Shown piece by piece: positions 1-8,209 of a DNA stretch of 64,000 bases. The DNA comes from Parolsenella massiliensis. Lineage in GTDB: Bacteria; Actinomycetota; Coriobacteriia; Coriobacteriales; Atopobiaceae. Where the stretch lies: contig NZ_LT671675.1 of NCBI RefSeq assembly GCF_900143685.1, positions 285,111 to 349,110 of the forward strand. Direction: 5' to 3'. The position numbers were made by a program, and so were the translations under genes. The notes beneath the pieces were generated by a model. That model worked only from the letters and a program-made list of their open reading frames with translations, was not told the DNA's origin and searched no databases. Position 1 is the stretch's first letter; each line of letters opens with the position of its first letter.

Positions 1-375
1 GCCATCGTGGTGTGCGACCGCTTCTACGACTCGACGCACGCCTACCAGCACGGGGGCCGTGGCCTGTCCGATGCACTCGTGAGCCGGGCCAACGAGCTTG
101 GTTGCTGTGGCCTGTCCCCGAACGTGACGCTCGTGCTCGACATCGACCCTGCGGCTGCCCTCGCGCGCGCCACGGCGCAGGGTGCAGACCGCCTCGAGGC
201 GGAGGGCCTGGCGTTTCAGCAGCGCGTGCGAAAGGACTACCTGGCCCTCGCGAAGGCAGACCCCGCCCGCGTGCGCGTCATCGATGCTGCGGGCGATCCT
301 GGGCTGGTTGCGGGCCGCATCGACGCCGCGCTCGCGCGTGCGGGCGTCTCGGCCGGCGAGGTCTCCCATGGCTAG
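1..375 (+). CDS. tmk: Thymidylate kinase, C-terminal part (5' end outside window)
   Basis: Partial gene: the frame is already open at base 1, so the P-loop half lies upstream of the window. The visible 124 residues begin AIVVCDRFYDSTHAYQ, matching the DR(Y/F)xxSxxAYQ substrate-binding motif of bacterial dTMP kinases, and continue through a VTLVLDIDP strand and a LID-like DRLEAEG segment. The family phosphorylates dTMP to dTDP using ATP in the cytosol. The stop codon overlaps the start of the next gene, holB, which is the usual tmk-holB order in many bacteria, so the two are probably co-transcribed. Confidence 0.93.
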   Translation, partial: AIVVCDRFYDSTHAYQHGGRGLSDALVSRANELGCCGLSPNVTLVLDIDPAAALARATAQGADRLEAEGLAFQQRVRKDYLALAKADPARVRVIDAAGDPGLVAGRIDAALARAGVSAGEVSHG

Positions 376-1516
376 CGGCGAGCCGGTGCCGGCGGCGCTC
401 AGGCGCATCGAGGGCCAGCCTCGCGTGAGGGAGTTTCTCGCGGCCGCTGTGCGCGAGAAAAGGCTCTCGCACGCCTATCTGTTCCTGGGCGCGCCGGGCT
501 CGGGCCAGGGCGAGGCGGCCCTTGGGCTCGCCGAGTGCATCGTGTGCCCGTCCGGCGGATGCGACGCCTGCGACGAGTGCATACGCGTGGCCCACCGAAC
601 GCACCCGGACGTCCACTGGATCGTCCCCGAGGGGACGAGCGGCTACGTCGTGGAGCAGGTCCGTTCGCTCATAGCCGACGTCTCGCTTGCGCCCGTGCGC
701 GCCAAGGCCAAGGTCTACATCCTCGACCGCGTGGAGACGCTGCGGGACTCCTCGGCAAACGCCCTGCTCAAGACCATCGAGGAGCCGCCCGAGGGCGTCG
801 TGTTCATCCTGATGGCCCGAACGGCCGACGCCGTGCTCCCCACGATCGTTTCACGCTGCCAGCTCGTGCCGTTTCGCGTCTCGAATCCCGCCGAGACCGC
901 CCGAAGGGTGGCACTCGCCTGCGGGGTGGACCCGAGCGACACGGCCGCCCGCGTGGCCCTGGCCATCGCGGGCACGCCGGAGCGCGCCGTTGACTTTCTC
1001 GGCAGCCCGGCCCGCAGGGAGGCGCGCCGGCTCATGGTCCGCTCGCTCGACGCACTTGCCCGTGACGACGCCTGGGACGTGCTCTGCGCCGCCCGCGACC
1101 TTGTCGTGGCGGCAAAGGCCCCGCTTGACGACGTGCGTGCGAGCCAGGACGAGCAGGCCACCCAGGACGCCGACTACCTGTCGAGCAAGGCCATGAAGCT
1201 CGTGGAGCAGCGCAACAAGCGCGCCCTCTCGGCCCAGGAGCGTTCGGGTATGATGGAACTTCTAGCAGCGGCGAGCTCGCTGCTTCGCGACTGCCTCATG
1301 CGCCTCGAGGGCGTGGCCGAGCCGGTCGTGAACGCCGACGCGGCAGACGTCGTCGAGCGCATCGCCGCAAAGGCGAGTCCCGCCGGCGTGCTGGCGGCCC
1401 TCTCGGCCGTGGACCGCGCTGCGGACGACCTCGCCCATAACGTATCCCCCCAGCTGGCCCTCGAGGTCATGCTGTGCTCTTGCAAGGAGGCACTATGCCC
1501 ACCGTCATTCCGGTGA
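368..1516 (+). CDS. holB: DNA polymerase III subunit delta prime
   Basis: 382 aa. Clamp-loader AAA+ subunit. The sequence shows the degenerate P-loop GAPGSGQGEAA near residue 40, a four-cysteine zinc module (CPSGGCDACDEC), the DRVETLRDSSANALLKTIEEP walker-B/sensor region, and the SRC motif (IVSRCQ) that supplies the arginine finger in delta prime. The ATG at 368 is chosen because the homology begins at once (RIEGQPRVREFL) and it sits inside the end of tmk. The gene overlaps the start of the next gene by 22 bases, so tmk, holB and ricT form one transcriptional run. Confidence 0.93.
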   Translation: MASGEPVPAALRRIEGQPRVREFLAAAVREKRLSHAYLFLGAPGSGQGEAALGLAECIVCPSGGCDACDECIRVAHRTHPDVHWIVPEGTSGYVVEQVRSLIADVSLAPVRAKAKVYILDRVETLRDSSANALLKTIEEPPEGVVFILMARTADAVLPTIVSRCQLVPFRVSNPAETARRVALACGVDPSDTAARVALAIAGTPERAVDFLGSPARREARRLMVRSLDALARDDAWDVLCAARDLVVAAKAPLDDVRASQDEQATQDADYLSSKAMKLVEQRNKRALSAQERSGMMELLAAASSLLRDCLMRLEGVAEPVVNADAADVVERIAAKASPAGVLAALSAVDRAADDLAHNVSPQLALEVMLCSCKEALCPPSFR

Positions 1517-3090
1517 AGTTTGCCTATGCCACGCGCGACCTGTGGTTTGACCCCAAGAACTCCGACGCGGTCGAGGGCGACCACGTCATCTGCTCCACGG
1601 AGCGCGGTACGGAGATGGGCCTGGCCACGGGCGACCCCATGGAGGTCGACCAGACCGAGCTCAACCGCAAGACCGACGGCGCCGCGCTCAAGCCGGTGCT
1701 GCGCGTTGCCACCGACGCGGACTTTGAGCTCGCAGACCGCCTGGCCGAGAAGGGCGAGCGCGCGTTCCCGACGTTTCGCCGGCTCGTCTCCAAGAGCGGC
1801 CTGGACATGAAGCCCGTGGCCGTCGAGTATCTGCTCGGCGGCGAGAAGTGCGTGTGCTACTTCTCGGCAGACGAGCGCATCGACTTCCGTCAGCTCGTGC
1901 GAGACCTCTCCCGCGAGCTGCACGAGCGCGTCGACATGCGCCAGATCGGCGTGCGCGAGGAGGCTGCGCTCATGGGCGGCTTTGGCCACTGCGGCCAGGA
2001 GCTGTGCTGCACGCGCTTTGGCAGCGGCTTCGAGCCCGTCTCGATCCGCATGGCCAAGGAACAGGACCTGCCGCTCAACTCCAACAAGATTTCTGGCGCG
2101 TGCGGGCGCCTCATGTGCTGCCTGCGCTACGAGTTCGAGGCCTACCGCGACTTCAAGCAGCGCGCGCCCAAGAAGAACGCCGTGATCCAGACGCCGCTTG
2201 GCACGGCCAAGATCGTGGAGTACGACACGCCCAAGGAGCAGCTGGCGCTTCGCCTCGAGAACGGCAAGCAGATCCGCGTGCCGCTCGGCGAGATGGAGGC
2301 GAGCGACGCCGCCAAGAAGAAGAGCGAGGAGCTTGGCTGCCCCTGCCGTCCCGACACGGTGCTGCGCTCCACGATGGAGAAGCTCAACAGCCCCGAGGTG
2401 CGCGCCGCCCTCGAGGAGATTGACCGCAAGGCTGGCCTCATCCCCGAGGAGACGTTCGCCTCCGAGGACCTCTTCGTGAGCGAGGGCCGCTCCGGGCGCC
2501 GTCGCCGCAACAAGGGCGGCAACAAGGGCCAGCGCCCCGAGGCCGTGCAGCCAGACGCCGAGAGCGCCTCCGAGCAGAGCCAGGGCCAGAAGCGCCGTCG
2601 CCGCCACAAGACCGTCGAGGTCTCCGGCGAGGCCGCGGAGAATCTGCCGGGCCAGGCAAAGGCCGCTCCCGCCAAGCAGAGCGCACCTGGCGAGGGCAGG
2701 CGCTCGAGGCGTCGCCACCACGTCGAGGGCGAGCAGCCCGCGGCCGAGGGCCAGCAGCGTAGTGAGGCCCGTCGCGAGCGCCGTCACAACGCGCCCAAGC
2801 CCGATGCCGAGAAGGCCGCCGAGCAGCCCCAGTCCGAGGGCCAGGGCCAGCAGAGGCGTCGCCGCCGTCGCCGTCCGGGCGACAAGGGCGGTGCGGCCGC
2901 CGAGGCCCAGCAGCGCCCCCAGGCCCAGCCCTCCGGCGAGCCCAAGAAGCCCAAGCACATGGCCTCACAGCCCGGCGACTCCCAGCCTGCCTCCGAGGGC
3001 GACGCCCCCAAGCGCAAGCGCCGCCGTCGCCACCGCGGCAACGGTGGGTCCGGCAACGCCCCTAACCCCGGCACCCCCGCGGGAGAGTAA
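1495..3090 (+). CDS. ricT: PSP1-domain protein, RicT/YaaT family, with long basic tail
   Basis: 531 aa. The first ~330 residues are a typical PSP1/RicT protein. Clustered cysteines sit in GHCGQELCC (C166, C171, C172) and GACGRLMCC (C203, C208, C209), the family signature linked to iron-sulfur binding in the Bacillus RicA-RicF-RicT complex, which affects RNase Y-dependent RNA maturation and development. The start is ATG 1495, with AAGGAGG at 1484-1490; an earlier in-frame GTG (1474) is less likely. Residues ~330-531 are an extra low-complexity tail rich in Arg, Lys, Glu, Gln and Pro with repeated RRRR-type blocks, nearly doubling the usual family length. That tail may bind RNA, but this is an inference. 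The position after tmk-holB is conserved in Gram-positives. Confidence 0.88.
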   Translation: MPTVIPVKFAYATRDLWFDPKNSDAVEGDHVICSTERGTEMGLATGDPMEVDQTELNRKTDGAALKPVLRVATDADFELADRLAEKGERAFPTFRRLVSKSGLDMKPVAVEYLLGGEKCVCYFSADERIDFRQLVRDLSRELHERVDMRQIGVREEAALMGGFGHCGQELCCTRFGSGFEPVSIRMAKEQDLPLNSNKISGACGRLMCCLRYEFEAYRDFKQRAPKKNAVIQTPLGTAKIVEYDTPKEQLALRLENGKQIRVPLGEMEASDAAKKKSEELGCPCRPDTVLRSTMEKLNSPEVRAALEEIDRKAGLIPEETFASEDLFVSEGRSGRRRRNKGGNKGQRPEAVQPDAESASEQSQGQKRRRRHKTVEVSGEAAENLPGQAKAAPAKQSAPGEGRRSRRRHHVEGEQPAAEGQQRSEARRERRHNAPKPDAEKAAEQPQSEGQGQQRRRRRRRPGDKGGAAAEAQQRPQAQPSGEPKKPKHMASQPGDSQPASEGDAPKRKRRRRHRGNGGSGNAPNPGTPAGE

Positions 3091-3097
3091 CTAAGCC

Positions 3098-3130
3098 AAG
3101 GCCCCGATGGCGTCGAGCCACCGGGGCCTT
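3098..3130 (+). terminator. Hairpin terminator after ricT
   Basis: AAGGCCCCG at 3098-3106 pairs with CGGGGCCTT at 3122-3130, with a smaller GGC/GCC stem in the loop. It lies just after the ricT stop. It lacks a long T-run, so termination strength is uncertain. Confidence 0.7.
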
Positions 3131-3142
3131 ATCCGTCTCGCG

Positions 3143-3220
3143 GGGCGGCGCAATGCCCATCGCCTGCTCAGACAGCTTCGCTTTGCGAAGAACTCGCATG
3201 CGACGGACATCGCGCCGCCC
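3143..3220 (-). repeat. Long hairpin element with conserved core, copy A
   Basis: Outer arms 3143-3163 and 3200-3220 (21 nt) pair on the minus strand with three G-U wobbles and no mismatches; on the plus strand the same positions would be A-C mismatches. This suggests the minus-strand RNA is the functional form. The minus-strand core reads GCATGCGAGTT, a small stem CTTCGC/GCGAAG with a 3-nt loop, then CTGTCTGAGCAGGC. Related copies lie at 17924-18003 and 18113-18188. It begins one base after the dtd stop codon, so it is at the 3' end of the dtd transcript. Confidence 0.75.
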
Positions 3221-3673
3221 TTACAGCTCGTCCGTGTCCAGCCAGATCGTGAACGGCCCGTCGTTGACCAGCTCGACGTCCATCATCGCCCCGAATACCC
3301 CGTGGCCCACATGCTCCTTGCCGAGGTCTTGCTCGGCCAGGCCGCAGACGTACTCGTACAGCTCGTTGGCACGGCCAGGCTCGCCTGCCTCGGTAAAGGA
3401 GGGGCGGCGCCCGCGCTTGCAGTTGGCGTAGAGCGTGAACTGGCTCACGACGAGCGCCTCGCCTCCCACGTCGAGAAGCGACAGGTTCGTCTTGCCCGCC
3501 TCGTCGTCGAAGATGCGCAGGTCTCGCATCTTGCGCCAGAGCTTGTCGGCCACCGCCTCGTCGTCATGCTGGCCCACGCCGAGCAACACGAGCAGGCCGT
3601 GGTCGCAGCTGCCCACAACCTGGCCGTCCACCGTGACGCTCGCGCGCCTCACGCGCTGGATGAGTGCCCTCAT
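3221..3673 (-). CDS. dtd: D-aminoacyl-tRNA deacylase
   Basis: 150 aa, the full usual length for the family. It starts MRALIQRVRRASVTVDG and carries the catalytic SQFTL motif and the NDGPFT segment that corresponds to the conserved NxGPxT cross-subunit signature. The enzyme removes D-amino acids (and glycine) mischarged onto tRNA in the cytosol. It lies downstream of the M32 carboxypeptidase on the same strand, separated by a ~48-base gap with a GGGGAGTGTCCCC palindrome, and ends next to long hairpin copy A. Confidence 0.95.
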   Translation of the reverse strand: MRALIQRVRRASVTVDGQVVGSCDHGLLVLLGVGQHDDEAVADKLWRKMRDLRIFDDEAGKTNLSLLDVGGEALVVSQFTLYANCKRGRRPSFTEAGEPGRANELYEYVCGLAEQDLGKEHVGHGVFGAMMDVELVNDGPFTIWLDTDEL

Positions 3674-3692
3674 CGCCCCTCCAATCCTGATG

Positions 3693-3718
3693 AGGCAAGG
3701 GGAGTGTCCCCTGTCCCA
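3693..3718. repeat. Short GGGGA-type palindrome (family 1, copy 1)
   Basis: AAGGGGAGTGTCCCCT lies in the gap between the M32 carboxypeptidase and dtd. It resembles the GGGGACnGnnCCC-containing palindromes at 7613, 9662, 37001 and 38358. This is a weak copy. Confidence 0.45.
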
Positions 3719-3721
3719 CCT

Positions 3722-5236
3722 TTACAGATCGTAGATGCCCGAGAACTTCTCGGTGAGGTAGCGCGTGTAGTGGCTCGCGTCGAACGGCGCGCCGCAGGCG
3801 GACTCGATGAGCGGCATCGGGTCGATGGCGCGTCCGTGGCACCACACGCGTTCGCGAAGCCAAGCGCGGATGGGCGCAAGGTCGCCGGACTCGCAGGCGC
3901 CCTCGAAGTCCACGCCGTCCGCACGCATGGCGTCGAGCAGCTGCGCGCCATAGGCCCCGCCCAGCGCGTAGGTGGGGAAGTAGCCCAGGTCACCGCACGA
4001 CCAGTGGACGTCCTGGAGGCATCCCAACGTGTCGCTGGGGACCTCAAGGCCAAGGTAGCTCGCGTAGCGCTCGTTCCACAGGGCGGGGACGTCTCGCGCC
4101 GTGGCCGTGCCGTCGAACAGCATCTGCTCGATCTCGTAGCGGATGATGATGTGCAGCGGGTAGGTGAGCTCGTCTGCCTCCGTGCGCACGAGGCCGGGCT
4201 CGGCGCGGTTCACGGCGAGGTAGAGCTCGCGTGCGCTGACGCCGTCGAAGCGCCCCGGGAAGCGGCGGCGCAGCGCCCCCAGCAGCACCGGCGCAAACGC
4301 CTCGCTGCGGCCGACGTAGTTCTCGAAGAAGCGGCTCTGGCTCTCGTGCACGCCGCTCGAGACGCCGCCGTTCAGGATCGTGCGGTCATAGGCGGGGTCG
4401 ATGTTCTGCTCGTACATGGCATGTCCGCCCTCGTGCAGCATCGAGTAGACGTTGCTGATGACGTCGTTCTCGTACACGTGGGTGGCGATGTAGGCGTGGG
4501 CGCTGCACACCGAGTCCGTGAAGGGGTGCTCGGTCTCCGCGAGCGTGAGCGCGCCGGCGCGCAGGCCCTCGATGTCGAGCAGGTCACGAGCGAGTGCCAT
4601 CTGGGTGTCGTGGTCGAACGTGCCCTCGATGCAGGCGCGGCTCGGCTGCCAGCCCCTCTCGCGCATCGCGGAGACGAGCGGCACCACGCACTCCTTCACC
4701 TGCGAGAAGAACGCGTCGTAGAAGGCGCGGGACGTCCCGCGCTCGAAGTCGTCGAGCAGCGTGTCGTAGGCGTCCTGTCCCGGGCGGCGCAGCTCGGCGA
4801 TCTCGCGCATGGTGGCCACCATGCGGTCCAGGTAGGGCGAGAAGCTCGCCCAGTCATTCTCGCGCTTGGCTCGGGTCCAGACGCTTTGGGCCTCGCAGCA
4901 CAGGCGCGCGAAGTCGGCCTGGGTGGCTGCCGGCACGCAGACGCGCTCCTCGCGCTCGCGGCCAAGCACGCGGACCTGCGCGGCACGCACCTCGTCGAGC
5001 TCGCCTTCGGCGGTCGCCGCCCCCAGGCGCGCGAGCAGCTCGCCCGTCTCGTCCGAGCACATGAGGTCGTGGACCTCCTCCTCGAGCGTCGCGAGCGCCT
5101 CGGCTCGGGGGCCGGCCGCCTCCGCGGGGTCTGTCGTCTCGCCGGCGAACATGATGGACGTCGTGGCGTGGCGGTGGGCGAACAGGTGCGCCTGCAGGGC
5201 GTCGAGCGCCTTGAGGTCTTGCGCGATGGTGGGCAT
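3722..5236 (-). CDS. Thermostable carboxypeptidase 1 type metallopeptidase (M32 family)
   Basis: 504 aa, normal length for M32. The zinc motif HEGGH (H268 and H272) with MYEQN and the downstream HESQSRFFENYVGRS block are diagnostic of carboxypeptidase Taq-like enzymes, which remove C-terminal residues from peptides in the cytosol. The start codon is preceded by AAGGAGG at good spacing. No signal peptide is seen. It is divergent from glmM, with a ~170-base shared upstream region. Confidence 0.92.
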   Translation of the reverse strand: MPTIAQDLKALDALQAHLFAHRHATTSIMFAGETTDPAEAAGPRAEALATLEEEVHDLMCSDETGELLARLGAATAEGELDEVRAAQVRVLGREREERVCVPAATQADFARLCCEAQSVWTRAKRENDWASFSPYLDRMVATMREIAELRRPGQDAYDTLLDDFERGTSRAFYDAFFSQVKECVVPLVSAMRERGWQPSRACIEGTFDHDTQMALARDLLDIEGLRAGALTLAETEHPFTDSVCSAHAYIATHVYENDVISNVYSMLHEGGHAMYEQNIDPAYDRTILNGGVSSGVHESQSRFFENYVGRSEAFAPVLLGALRRRFPGRFDGVSARELYLAVNRAEPGLVRTEADELTYPLHIIIRYEIEQMLFDGTATARDVPALWNERYASYLGLEVPSDTLGCLQDVHWSCGDLGYFPTYALGGAYGAQLLDAMRADGVDFEGACESGDLAPIRAWLRERVWCHGRAIDPMPLIESACGAPFDASHYTRYLTEKFSGIYDL

Positions 5237-5405
5237 GGCTCCTCCTTGTTAGACGTTGCACGCAGCCAAGTGTACTCGCGCTTGCGCGTTTTTCGTCTAA
5301 GTGGGGAGGGGCCTGCGGGGGCGGTGCATAATTGATGGCGCTTCCTAGCGAACGGGGGCGAGCGCCTCACGGGCCTTGCCCCACAACTGACTTAGGAGAA
5401 CACGC

Positions 5406-6737
5406 ATGAAGTACTTCGGCACCGACGGCTTCCGCGGCCGCGCCAACGAGGGCCTCACGGTCGATCACGCATTCGCCATCGGACGCTTCGTGGGCTGGTA
5501 CTACGGCCTGCGCGAGGGTCGCAAGGCAAAGATCGTCATTGGCAAGGACACGCGTCGCTCCAGCTACATGTTCGAGTACGCGCTCGGCGCCGGCCTGGTG
5601 GCAAGCGGCGCGGACGCCTATCTGCTCCACGTCACCACGACCCCCTCGGTGAGCTACGTCGTGCGCAGCGAGGGCTTTGACTGCGGCATCATGATCACCG
5701 CGAGCCACAACCCCTACACCGACAACGGCATCAAGCTCATCGGCTCGGACGGCTACAAGATGGAGCCCGAGGTCCTCGAGCTGGTCGAGGACTACATAGA
5801 CGGCAAGTCCGAGGTGCCCCTGGCCACTGGCGAGGAGATCGGCCGCACGATCGATTACGTCGAGGGCCGCAACCGCTACATCGGATTCCTCATCTCCTCG
5901 GCGAGCTTCTCGCTCCACGGCATGCGCATCGGCCTCGACTGCGCCAACGGTTCCTCTACGCCCATCGCCAAGGGCGTGTTCGATGCCCTGGGCGCCAAGA
6001 CCTACGTGGTGTCCAACGAGCCTAACGGCTTCAACATCAACCGTGGCTGCGGCTCCACCCACATCGAGCAGCTCCAGAACCTCGTGAGCGAGAAGGGCCT
6101 CGACGTGGGCTTCGCCTTCGACGGCGACGCCGACCGCTGTATCGCGGTCGACGAGCACGGCAACGTCGTCGACGGCGACCTCATCATGTACGCGTGCGGC
6201 GTCTACCTGCACAAGCGCGGCCAGCTCGCCAATGACACCGTCGTGACCACGGTCATGAGCAACCTCGGCCTGTACAAGGCGCTCGAGGCGGCGGGCCTTC
6301 GCTACGAGCAGACCCCGGTGGGCGACAAGTACGTTGCCGCCTGCATGGCCGAGAACGGCTACTCGCTCGGCGGCGAGCAGAGCGGCCACGTCATCTTCTC
6401 CAAGTACAGCAACACCGGAGACGGCATCAACACGAGCCTGCGCATCATCGAGGCCATGCTCGGCTCCAAGAAGACGCTCTCCGAGCTCACCGAGCCGGTG
6501 AAGATCTACCCGCAGCTGCTCAAGAACGTCGTCGTGGCAGACAAGCAGGCCGTCATGGCAGACGAGCGCGTCAAGGCCGCCGTCGCCAGCGTCGAGACGT
6601 CGCTCGAGGGCGAGGGTCGCGCGCTCGTGCGCGCGAGCGGCACCGAGCCCATGGTCCGCGTCATGGTCGAGGCGGCAACCCCTGCCATCTGCGAGCAGTA
6701 CGTCAACGAGGTCGTCAAGGTCATCGAGTCGCTGTAG
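5406..6737 (+). CDS. glmM: Phosphoglucosamine mutase
   Basis: 443 aa. It converts glucosamine-6-P to glucosamine-1-P for UDP-GlcNAc and peptidoglycan synthesis. Visible signatures are the start KYFGTDGFRGRAN, the active-site loop TASHNP with catalytic S100, the metal-binding DGDADR (D239, D241, D243), GEQSGH in the sugar-binding loop and RASGTEPMVRV in the phosphate-binding domain. SD AGGAGAA precedes the ATG. A strong terminator follows. Confidence 0.95.
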   Translation: MKYFGTDGFRGRANEGLTVDHAFAIGRFVGWYYGLREGRKAKIVIGKDTRRSSYMFEYALGAGLVASGADAYLLHVTTTPSVSYVVRSEGFDCGIMITASHNPYTDNGIKLIGSDGYKMEPEVLELVEDYIDGKSEVPLATGEEIGRTIDYVEGRNRYIGFLISSASFSLHGMRIGLDCANGSSTPIAKGVFDALGAKTYVVSNEPNGFNINRGCGSTHIEQLQNLVSEKGLDVGFAFDGDADRCIAVDEHGNVVDGDLIMYACGVYLHKRGQLANDTVVTTVMSNLGLYKALEAAGLRYEQTPVGDKYVAACMAENGYSLGGEQSGHVIFSKYSNTGDGINTSLRIIEAMLGSKKTLSELTEPVKIYPQLLKNVVVADKQAVMADERVKAAVASVETSLEGEGRALVRASGTEPMVRVMVEAATPAICEQYVNEVVKVIESL

Positions 6738-6747
6738 GGCTCTGCCC

Positions 6748-6780
6748 GGCCCGTCTGCCGTCCGGCAGGCGGGCCTTCTT
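6748..6780 (+). terminator. Intrinsic terminator after glmM
   Basis: GGCCCGTCTGCC (6748-6759) pairs with GGCAGGCGGGCC (6764-6775), loop GTCC, followed by TTCTTTTTC. The T-run abuts the SD of the next gene. Confidence 0.88.
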
Positions 6781-6795
6781 TTTCTGGAGGCATGG

Positions 6796-7602
6796 ATGAG
6801 GCTCATTCTCTCGGACATCGACCGCACGATTCTGCCGTTTGGCATGCAGTCCGTTCCCAAGCGCACGCGCGAGGCCATGCACGAGGCCGTCGAGCACGGA
6901 TGCGCCGTGGGCCCGTGCACGGGCCGCTCGCTGGCGTGGGCGTCCATCCTGTTCGACGGCGACGATATGTGCACCTCCACCTGCATCGCCACGAACGGCC
7001 TGCAGGTCTATCACGCCGGCGAGATGGTGCTCGAGAAGACGATCCCGGCCGAGTGCGTGCGGCGCATGGCAGACGTCGTCTCCGGCATCGAGCATGCTGG
7101 CCTCGTCTACTTCGACGACGCTCAGCCGCTCCTGTGCGCGGGTACGGCCGAGGACCTCACGGTGGCGTTTCCCCGCTATGGCAAGATCTGCAAGCCGGCG
7201 GGCCTTCCCACCCATGACGTCGTGAAGGTGAATGCCTTCGTCGCCAGGGACGAGGAGAGGACCTACGAGCTGGCGCACCTGCTTTCCGCCGAGCTTCCCG
7301 AGCTCGACTTCGACGTGCCGCAGGTGGGCTTCACCAACATCATGCCCGCAGGCTGGAACAAGGGCGCGGCCGCCCTGTACCTGCGTGACTACCTCGGCGT
7401 GGCGCCCGAGGATGTCTTCGTCTTCGGCGACGCCGAGAACGACCTCACGATGCTCACGGCCGTGGAGAACTCCGTGGCCGTCGCCAACGCCGCGCCTGCC
7501 GCGGCTGCGGCAGCTCGCTGGCACATCGGCGCATGCGAGGACCTCGCCGTGGCCGATGCCATCTCCGCCCTGGCCCGCGGCGAGTTTCCGTTCGAGCGCT
7601 AG
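6796..7602 (+). CDS. HAD-superfamily (Cof-type) phosphatase
   Basis: 268 aa. Motif I is DIDRT (D7 nucleophile, D9), motif II CTGRS, and motif IV GDAENDLTM near the C-terminus, with a C2-type cap between, as in Cof-like sugar or cofactor phosphatases. The usual glycine of DxDGT is replaced by arginine. ATG 6796 is used with TGGAGG upstream; an ATG four bases earlier is out of frame. The substrate cannot be told. The gene sits between glmM and an insertion sequence. Confidence 0.85.
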   Translation: MRLILSDIDRTILPFGMQSVPKRTREAMHEAVEHGCAVGPCTGRSLAWASILFDGDDMCTSTCIATNGLQVYHAGEMVLEKTIPAECVRRMADVVSGIEHAGLVYFDDAQPLLCAGTAEDLTVAFPRYGKICKPAGLPTHDVVKVNAFVARDEERTYELAHLLSAELPELDFDVPQVGFTNIMPAGWNKGAAALYLRDYLGVAPEDVFVFGDAENDLTMLTAVENSVAVANAAPAAAAAARWHIGACEDLAVADAISALARGEFPFER

Positions 7603-7612
7603 GTCGCAAGCT

Positions 7613-7635
7613 GCAAAAGGGACAGCCCCCTTTGC
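7613..7635. repeat. GGGACAG-type palindrome (family 1, copy 2)
   Basis: GCAAAAGGGACAGCCCCC followed by TTTGC forms a short hairpin directly after the HAD gene and ~35 bases before the IS left end. It resembles the other GGGGAC-containing palindromes of the window. Confidence 0.5.
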
Positions 7636-7677
7636 TGGTTTCGCCAAGAAGAAAGGGGTCGTCGGCGTCATTGAACT

Positions 7678-7711
7678 GCCTCCCATTTCTTGGACACGAG
7701 AAATGGGAGGC
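7678..7711 (+). promoter_or_regulatory. Hairpin masking the transposase ribosome binding site
   Basis: Bases 7678-7690 and 7699-7711 form a perfect 13-bp stem with an 8-nt loop. The 3' arm contains GGGAGG (7705-7710), the SD for the orfA ATG at 7718. A transcript entering from outside would fold and hide the SD, while one starting inside the loop would not. This is a known strategy for limiting transposase expression from read-through; its use here is inferred. Confidence 0.75.
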
Positions 7712-7717
7712 TTTCTC

Positions 7718-8209
7718 ATGCGGGCGGACCTCAGGTTTAGATACGACGTCGGGGTGAGGAGGAGGGCCGCGGAGCTCTTCTCCTCTGGACTGGGCTGCAG
7801 GTCGGTCGCCGCCAGCCTCCCGGCCCCGATTGCCGCCGTGAGAAAATGGCAGGAGATATACCGCGCGTTCGGGAGCGAGGTGCTGCTGCGCATGGACGGG
7901 AAGCAGGCCAGGTACACGTACGAGCAGAGGGTCGCCGCCGCCTCGGCCGTCGTCGACCGCGGGATGCCAAGGCCGGCGGCGATGGCCAGGTTCGGCATCA
8001 TGTCGAAGTCTCCCCTCGACCGCTGGTGCAGGCTCTACCGGGAGGGCGGCGCGGAGGCGCTGCGCCCGAAGCCCAGGGGCAGGCCGAAGGCCGCGGGGCC
8101 CGGGCCGAGGAGCCGCGAGGAGGAGCTCGAGGAACGCTGCCGCAGGCTCGAGGCCGAGGTCGCCTACCTAAAAAAATTGCGCGCCCTGGCCGAGCGGGAC
8201 GGGCTCTGA
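7718..8209 (+). CDS. IS3-family transposase OrfA (helix-turn-helix)
   Basis: 163 aa. It contains two HTH-like segments (RRAAELFSSGLGCRSVAASL and RVAAASAVVDRGMPRPAAMA), a basic PKPRGRPK linker and a C-terminal coiled coil (EEELEERCRRLEAEVAYLKK), the layout of IS3 OrfA proteins that bind the terminal repeats and dimerise. ATG 7718 has a GGGAGG SD that lies in a hairpin. The reading frame runs over the A7 site and stops at TGA 8207-8209. Confidence 0.88.
   Translation: MRADLRFRYDVGVRRRAAELFSSGLGCRSVAASLPAPIAAVRKWQEIYRAFGSEVLLRMDGKQARYTYEQRVAAASAVVDRGMPRPAAMARFGIMSKSPLDRWCRLYREGGAEALRPKPRGRPKAAGPGPRSREEELEERCRRLEAEVAYLKKLRALAERDGL
8170..8176 (+). promoter_or_regulatory. Programmed -1 frameshift site (A AAA AAA)
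   Basis: A run of seven A at 8170-8176 is positioned as A-AAA-AAA in the OrfA frame. A -1 slip moves ribosomes into the OrfB frame (IARPGRAG), producing the OrfAB fusion transposase. This is the standard arrangement in IS3-family elements. Confidence 0.85.

Noticed and set aside
3143-3220. Plain intrinsic terminator
   Set aside because: The conserved internal loop shared among three copies and absence of a T-run are not explained by a simple terminator, although a termination role is not excluded.
3107-5335. A 742-codon plus-strand frame
   Set aside because: Antisense to dtd and the M32 carboxypeptidase, both with clear catalytic motifs; shadow.
5237-5405. glmS-type ribozyme or riboswitch upstream of glmM
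   Set aside because: The leader is short and has none of the conserved ribozyme core; only an ordinary SD is visible.
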